This document shows positions 58,016 through 64,000 of a DNA stretch of 64,000 nucleotides, in pieces. The DNA is from Silene latifolia (lineage: Eukaryota > Streptophyta > Magnoliopsida > Caryophyllales > Caryophyllaceae), in assembly GCF_048544455.1 (NCBI RefSeq), contig NC_133529.1, positions 60,892,271-60,956,270 on the forward strand, written 5' to 3'. The notes below the pieces were generated by a model that saw only the letters and a list, made by a program, of their open reading frames with translations, ran no database searches and was not told where the DNA came from. The position numbers were made by a program, and so were the translations under genes. Each line of letters opens with the position of its first letter. Position 1 is the first letter of the stretch.

Positions 58016-61000
58016 TCAACAGAAAACCAAACAATTCCTTGTCTCCAAATCAGTTTGTCCACCTCTACGATCAGTAAACCTGCGGATTTGTTGTTGGATC
58101 ATCTTCTTCATCCGTTCTGCTACTACTACATGCCTCATTACATTGAGCTGAATTCTCGCATGATTGCGTTGGGACCAGACCATATACCTGTAAGTAGTCA
58201 GCACAAGAGCTAAAGCTTTCCATTTCAGGTTACTTCCATTAGCATTCAGCAACTCAGCGACAGTGGGGAAAGGTCGTTCAATCCATTCTTCAACACATTT
58301 CTGAACTTGGCAACTGAATTTACATTCAGTGAATAAATGCTCACTGGTTTCAGACTGTTCAGCACATAGGATGTACATATCATCCTGACAGCAACCATAA
58401 GCAAAGAGCTTAACTTTAGTATTCAGTCCTTCCTGTATTATCAGCCAGGAATTGAAAGAATGTTTGGGCACATTCCATTCATTCCACACGATTTTTGTCC
58501 AGTTCTGAGTAGGATAAGTTCCCATTAGCCAGTCATATCCATTGCCAATTGTATACCCTTTTTTATGAGGAGCCCAGCAGTTGTCAATGAAGCCATTCTT
58601 AAGCTTCTCCTTCACCTTACATATAGTTTTCCAAGTCCAAGTAGAATCATTTGCAGGTGTGTATTCATTCCAGTTTGCTCCTTTTAGATAAACACTATCA
58701 ATCCATTTTATCCAGTGTCTATCAGCCTTCAAATATATCAATGGATCACCAATTTTCCAACTGAAGCTATGTTCCAGATACTTGCTTTTTTAATCCCAAG
58801 TCCTCCTGCAGATTTTGGCAAAATGACTTTATCCCAACCCACCAAGGGGACTCTATGGTATTCAGTGGAACTATCCCACATGAAATTCCTGCAAATAGCC
58901 TCAACTCTCTTAATAGCAGCTTTAGGAATGACAAACATTGCAGCCCAGTAGTTATACAATGTATTAAGGACTGAATTTATAAGGACAACCTTACCAGCAT
59001 AGGACAACTTTTTAGCTCCAAGACTACTGATTCTTACCACCATTTTCTCCAGAAGACTACTGCAATCTTTTTTAGAGACTTTACCTGGCTGGATTGGCAC
59101 CCCTAAATACCTGAATGGCATTTTTCCTTCCTGGAATCCTGTGACTGAAAGAATATCAGCCTGCGAGTCCTCTTTCATACCATTAAAAAAAATTTCTGAC
59201 TTTGTATTATTCATCTGCAGGCCTGATGCATTAGAAAAAGAAGTGAAAGCTCTCACAAGGAGGAGGATAGAAGGGGCGTCTCCTTTGCAAAACATCAATA
59301 GGTCATCAGCAAACATGAGGTGAGTAAGCTTTATTCCTTTGCATTGTGGGTGATAGTGAAATGGCCATATGGCAGTAGCAAAAGCAATGAGCCTTGTCAA
59401 GTAATCCATACAAATAGTGAATATAAGAGGAGAAACTGGGTCACCCTGCCTGAGTCCCCTCTTACCCTTGAAATATCCAAAGTTATTACCATTCAGGACC
59501 AAAGTGTAAGAAGTTGTTTTTATACAGGCCATAAGGAGCTCAATAAATTTGGTAGGAAACTTCAGTCCAATCAGTAATTGTTCCACAAAATTCCATTCTA
59601 CAGTATCATAGGCTTTTTGCAAGTCTACTTTGAATAAGCATCTGGGGGAAACATTCTTCCTAGAGTATTGATGAACAATATCCTAGCATATCAGAACATT
59701 CTCAATTATGGACCTACCTTGTACAAATGCCCCTTGACTCTCATGAATAAGATCAGGCAAAACCATAGCAAGCCTATGCAAAGGAGCTTAGAGATAATCT
59801 TTTAAAGGACATTGTAACAAGAAATGGGTCTGAACTGCTTAACTAATGTAGGTCTCTCACATTTAGGAATCAAACTTATGTTTGTTGTATTTAGCCGAGT
59901 TAGCAGTTGGCCTGTATTGAAAAAGTCCTGAATAGCCTCAACTATATCATGTCCAACCAGTTCCCAAGAGTCCCTAAACAAACCACTTGAGTATCCATCT
60001 GGATCAGGGGCTTTATCAATAGGAATAGAAAAGACAACCTGCTTAACCTCCTCATACAACACTGGCTTATTCAGAATAGTGATGTGCTCCTCTGTGCAAA
60101 ATTTCCCAAATTCAAGGACAGCAGGCCTCACATGCTCAGTTTCCTTTCTACTGCCAAGGAGATCAGTATAATACTCTAAAAAAGCATCCTGAATGCTCTG
60201 GTTATCAGTACAAAGTTTCCCTTGCTGATCCTCAATCTGTATAACAGTATTCCTGATGCACCTTCTCCTTATGCTGGAATGAAAATAAGCTGAATTAGTA
60301 TCCCCATCATCAGTCCACTTAATCTTAGCTTTCTGTTGAAGAAAACTATTTCTGGCTTTAGTCAATTCTCTGAGGTTCTCCATAGCTTCCTTCTCCCTGG
60401 TGATAAGAGAGTGATTCATAGGGTCACCAATTATTTGACTCTGAATATCAGCTAGGCATTTTTCTGCCTTATCAGTCTTGACTTCAATATCAGAATAACA
60501 CTCTTTATTTAGCCCCTTTAACACAGCCTTTAAACCTTTCAATTTCTTAACAATGCAAAACATCCTAGTACCATTAATAGTGCTATCCCATACTTCCTTA
60601 GCCCTAGGGATAAATCCAGCTGCACTGCCCCACATATTAAAGTATTTGAAGCTCCTAGACTTTGTGGCAACCAGATGCTTGTTAGATATAACACATGGAT
60701 TATGATCAAGGAGTCCCTCAGGGTGAAAATGCCCACCATTTCTGGATACACACTTAGCCAAGCATTATTCACTAAGAATCTATCCAGTCTACTATATTTT
60801 CTGTGCTCAGCATCCTACTTATTTGTCCAGGTAAAGAAAGCTCCTGTAGCCTGTATATCAATCATCCCACAGGTATTCATACAGTCAACAAAATCATCCA
60901 TATCCTCATCTCTAGTCTGCCCCCCTAGTCTTTCTTCAGGATTTAGAACAGTATTAAAGTCTCCAGCTAGAGCCCATGGTCCAGTGCAGGTATTATCAAC

Positions 61001-61380
61001 TTGATTCAGAAAACTCCACAATTCAATTATATCCTTCCCCTCATTAAAAGCATAGATCAAAGTTAAGAAAAAGCTTTTCCCATTGACTTTAACAGTAATC
61101 TTAGCATGGACAAACTGAGGGTTATACTCCAGGACATGAACATCAAATAGCTGTGGTTGCCATAACAGCCATACCCTTCCACCCTTATGAGTATGACTAT
61201 TAGTGGTAACACACCAACCATCAAACAGATTGAGAGCTATATTAGTCACATTGCCACCATTATTTTTGTCTCAAGTAAGCCAAAGAGGCCTACCTTCTGA
61301 TTATTCATAAAATTTTTAACTACTTTCTGTTTATTTACATTATTAAGACCCCTCACATTCCAAAAACTAATGTTATTCAT
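58016..61380 (-). pseudogene. LINE-C ORF2: endonuclease/RT, at least four frameshifts
   Basis: Start MNNISFWNVRGLNN at 61380. Endonuclease pieces: GLLETKI, then FVHAKITVKV, LIYAFNEGKDIIELW, AGDFNTVLNPEERLG (61249-60815). Linker and fingers: 60761-59802 (KIKWTDDGDTNSAYFHSS, LFRDSWELVGHDIVEA). RT: 59622-58738 with AYDTVEW, GLRQGDPVSPLIF and FADD (LMFADDLLMF). C-terminal zf-RVT part: 58741-58016 (FAYGCCQDDMYILCAEQSET, HLFTECKFS). The reading frame changes near 61250, 60790, 59800-59640 and 58740, and there are stops. Motif A is only partly open: the VDxxKA part lies upstream of the RT piece. Confidence 0.9.
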
Positions 61381-62055
61381 GAGAAACAGATTGGTTTGGA
61401 GGGTCACCAGTTTGCTTGGCACTGCTCTGTTGCTTCTCAATTGCATCCAAGTCAATTATTTCATCTTCTAAATCACTGTCACCCTTCTCCTCAGGTTGCT
61501 GAATAGGACGACCAGGAGTAGTTGGGCTTGATAAAATAGGGAACTCAGTCTCTGATAACTTTGATGTAACTTTTGGCACAGGTCTCCATTCCTTCCTAAC
61601 CACAGGTTGTATTAGCTTCTTAGATTGAGTCTTTCTGCACTCTGTAGTTTCATGCCCCATACCTTTGCATTTCAAGCATATATTAGGCTTCCAATCATAC
61701 TCCACTTTAACCTATAGGAGATTACCATTCTTATCTTTAAACTGCACACTAGTTGGGAACTTATGTCCCAACTTCAATTCAATCATCACTCGTGCATATC
61801 CCAGTCTGGTTTTTGCCTCTGTAGGTTGGTCAGTCCTGACAAAAGGCCCCACCAGTGCAGCTATTTTAGGTAGGCACTTCCCCCAAAATTTTAAAGGTAA
61901 ACCATATAGCCTTACCCAAGCAGGCACCACTTTTATCTCCTCCTTAAGGAGATCCACATCACTCTGCCAAGACTTAACCACTAATGGTTTATTATCAAAC
62001 ATGTGATAGCCTGCCTTAAGAACTTCTTCTTTATGTTGCATTGAACTAAATCTTA
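61373..62055 (-). pseudogene. LINE-C ORF1, 5'-truncated
   Basis: DUF4283-type sequence from VRFSSMQHKEEVLKAGYHMF through KSWQSDVDLLKEEI and VPAWVRLYGLPLKFW (to about 61712). After a frame break near 61708 come YDWKPNICLKCKGMGHETTEC, with a CX2CX4HX4C knuckle, and a Pro/Glu-rich tail to 61373. Residues upstream of the element's 5' end (positions above 62057) are CACTA DNA and not LINE. It overlaps the ORF2 start by 8 nt. Confidence 0.85.
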
Positions 62056-62074
62056 CTAGCAATTCCCCTTTGTT

Positions 62075-63135
62075 CTCCAAATACACAATGTAGAATAAAT
62101 AGTTACTCCACATAAGCATAAAGAGAACATTAAAATAATTGTCACCGAACTCTTTCCTCATTAACAAAACACAAGTGCATGCTCACTACCTAAGTGACTT
62201 GAAACATACAAAGACAGTCCCAAAACGGGGACTATTCAAGAATTTCTCCTAATGAGTAATTCTTGAATGGGTACTAGGTCAACATCAACCCCAACAATAA
62301 TTTTAACATCAACAACAATAACAATGGCTACTAAATTAAGTCAATTAATAACATAACATAAAATTTTACAATTATTTCTAACTAACATTTTATTTTACTA
62401 CTAACTACCAAAACATTTGACATTAGTTTTACAATCATTTCTAACTTACATTTTAAACCAACATTACTAACAAACCAACATTACTAACATAATTACAATC
62501 ACTACTAACTAATATAACATTTTATAATCATCTTGAATTCTAACAACAATAATGGACACTAACATAACTTAAGCTAATTACACAACATTTTAAAATTAGT
62601 AATAACATAACATATGCTAATTACACAACATTAACTTTAACAACATCAACAACAATAATGGATACTATCCTACGGTCATGGTCATTAGCATAATTTAAAC
62701 TAAAAATAGTAATTTAAAAAGGTAAATAGTAAGAGGAGGTTACCTAATTAAATAAAAAGGAAGAATGACAAAGAAGGTGGTAAGGCAAGGAGGGAAAGTA
62801 GCGGCAGCACGCGACGGTGGTGGGTGGCTGGCAGCAGTCGTCAGGGGCGGTGGCAGCCTAAAATAAAGAGGAAAAGGAGAAAAATGCAAAGAAAAGAAAA
62901 GTAAAAAGAAAAAGGAGAGAGAAAAAGAGAGGAAGGAAAGAGGAAGAAAACCCAAGACAAAAAAAGCGGCGACGGCGTGTCGGTGGTAGCGAAAGTGGAG
63001 GAGTGTGGTGGTGGTGGTGGTGGTGTCGGGTGTCGGGTTTGTTAGGGTTAGGTTTTAATTGATTTGGGGGGAAATGAAAAATAGGGACATGGGAAGGGAA
63101 GGGATGGGTGTTCTGATTTAGATTAAAGAAAAATC
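62075..63135 (-). other. CACTA-A 5' region upstream of TNP2; no gene
   Basis: AT-rich with repeated ACTAACA/AACATTA words (62290-62660), then a purine-rich, low-complexity part (62740-63060) containing GGTGGT runs. On the minus strand the part near 62955 reads as Phe/Ser/Pro low complexity. It may contain the TNP2 5' UTR. No supported coding region. Confidence 0.5.
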
Positions 63136-63504
63136 GTGACGGAAATTCCGTCCGGATTATCCAAAGGCACGGGTTCCAGATGAAATTTCCGTCAGGATTT
63201 TTATTCCAGTGAGTGCCAGGTTTGCATCACACTGACATCACACATATGACAATACTGACAGAATTTCCATTAGTAGTTTAATATTACTGACGCGATTTCC
63301 GTCAGTAGTAGCAAATACTGACGAAAATTCCGTCAGATATTCTCAATACTTATGGCGCCAAGTCAATTATTTTAGGCGTCATCTAGCGCTAATGGTCCTG
63401 ACTCAAAATCCGCCAGGAATACGATACTGAATGTAATTCCGTCAGTTTCGCGAGATATCTGACGAGTGTTTTTTCCGTCAGCTTCCCCCAAATTCCTTGT
63501 AGTG
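63136..63504. repeat. CACTA-A right terminus and subterminal repeats
   Basis: TGACGGAA/TTCCGTCAG words, about twelve in both orientations, many forming dyads such as CTGACGAAAATTCCGTCAG (63299-63317). Ends CCTTGTAGTG at 63504 beside CAA. Mirrors the 26616 end. These are probable transposase-binding sites. Confidence 0.88.
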
Positions 63505-63627
63505 CAAAAATAACTACAAAATATAAACAAGATAAGGATGGGTTTACACCCTGTGACTTACATGTTAGCGTCGTGAGATTAAACTAAAATCGGCTTCTTA
63601 GTGGTAACCCGACACGATTGACACGGC
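63505..63627 (-). mobile_element. Tat/Ogre LTR A, second piece
   Basis: ACCCTGTGACTTACATGTTAG and GTGAGATTAAACTAAAATCGG match 30206-30262 of LTR B, giving the continuation of LTR A after CACTA-A. Ends where another LTR-like sequence begins (63628). Confidence 0.8.
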
Positions 63628-64000
63628 TGTCGCAACCCTATCAAAAATAAACCAACATGCTCAACTAATAAATATAGTAGAGGTAAGTCGGGTATCGTAC
63701 TCCACAGGGAGGCTATTATATCTAGCTGCTATCTAAGTTTGTCACGGTAACAATTGGGTGTTTGAGTTTGTTTTCTAAACTAAATGAGATTAAAGGGAAG
63801 AGAAAATAGCAATAAAAGGCAAGAGTAATAAGGTGTGATCAAATAGAGAGAAAGATGTTAGGATGTCGGATCACCAAGGTAATTAGTCAATTCAGTCATA
63901 AATAGCTCAGTCGGTCTAATGTGAGAAGGGTAAAGGAAAGGTCCTCTCGGTCCACTTTCTGCCATAAAATACAACTAACTTAGCTCTCGCCCTCATTAGT
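63628..64000 (-). mobile_element. LTR fragment of an Athila-type element, cut by the window end
   Basis: Starts TGTCGCAACCC. Its layout resembles the solo LTR's plus-strand start (27509): GAGGTAAGTCGGGTATCG against GCGGTAAGTCGAGGTCG, and TTTTCTAAACTAAA(T)GA against ATTCTAAACTAATGA. This would be the minus-strand 3' end of an LTR. The rest is beyond 64000. No gene. Confidence 0.5.

Larger units (their letters stand above)
57907..62057 (-). mobile_element. LINE-C: 5'-truncated L1-type LINE, minus strand
   Basis: Flanked by the 17-bp duplication AGCAATTCCCCTTTGTT at 57890-57906 and 62058-62074. A T run after the left copy is the poly(A) tail. ORF1 lacks its start because the element begins inside it at 62057. 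It inserted into the 5' part of CACTA-A. Several frameshifts in ORF2, so older than LINE-A. Confidence 0.92.
26616..63504 (-). mobile_element. CACTA-A: CACTA/En-Spm transposon opened to 36.9 kb by nested insertions
   Basis: Left end CACTACAAAAAAAACGCG (26616), right end CCTTGTAGTG (63504, reading CACTACAAGG inward), flanked by CAA on both sides (26613-26615, 63505-63507). Both ends carry TGACGGAA/TTCCGTCAG subterminal words. Its own DNA is 26616-26711, 52365-57906 and 62058-63504; the rest is later insertions. Two genes run on the minus strand: TNP2-like (54043-57591) and Transposase_24-like (52365-53607). The part between the left end and 52365 is lost except for the first 96 bp, so the element is defective. 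Confidence 0.85.

Noticed and set aside
62740..62955. Phe/Ser/Pro-rich membrane-like ORF on the minus strand
   Set aside because: Purine-rich low-complexity strand read in reverse, in a CACTA 5' region; no support as a gene.

Overview
This is nuclear DNA of a flowering plant, probably a eudicot, and nearly all of it is transposable elements nested inside one another. I find no complete host gene, rRNA gene or CRISPR array. The plant assignment rests on the element families: L1-type LINEs with a zinc-knuckle ORF1, Ty3/Gypsy LTR elements of chromovirus, Tat/Ogre and Athila types, and CACTA transposons. I cannot name the species.

Left part (1-24751). The window opens in the 3' non-coding end of a chromovirus-type LTR retrotransposon (hairpin, polypurine tract, LTR start near 1366; LTR end at 24751). 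That LTR is split by a LINE (LINE-A, plus strand, about 1775-6911, itself carrying a Tourist-like MITE), by a short 5'-truncated retro-insert, and by a fold-back element (7249-22020) whose two arms are inverted copies carrying tRNA-like A/B boxes. The fold-back element contains LINE-B (minus strand, 9080-21183, duplicated ATATCATGTTT). LINE-B is interrupted inside ORF2 by a complete non-autonomous LTR retrotransposon (11473-18493, perfect AATTA duplication).

Right part (24752-64000). The base is an old Tat/Ogre-type element (minus strand; LTR 'A' in two pieces, 24899-26615 and 63505-63627). Between the pieces sits a 36.9-kb CACTA transposon (26616-63504; CACTA ends, 3-bp CAA duplication) with decayed TNP2 and Transposase_24-like genes. 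The CACTA holds a second Tat/Ogre element (26717-39661, minus; its 3' LTR contains a solo LTR), an Athila-type element (39665-52364, plus; pol lacks the RT catalytic block) and LINE-C (57907-62057, minus). The Athila element holds a second CACTA (48055-51156, TSD AGT) that carries pieces of an unrecognised host gene. The window ends in another LTR fragment (63628 onward).

No element looks autonomous. LINE-A is the best preserved. The most unusual signals are short dyad-symmetric CG-containing motifs arrayed in the LTRs of four LTR families: TACTCGATCGAGTA every 19-22 bp, AAGACGGGCGTCTT about every 20 bp, and a 21-nt GGCGCAGCA...TGCG motif in pairs exactly 30 bp apart, plus looser CTCGATCGAG boxes in Athila. 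Others are a hairpin with a compensatory change beside the chromovirus polypurine tract, and a non-autonomous element that joins chromovirus LTRs and PBS to an Athila-ORF1-like protein.
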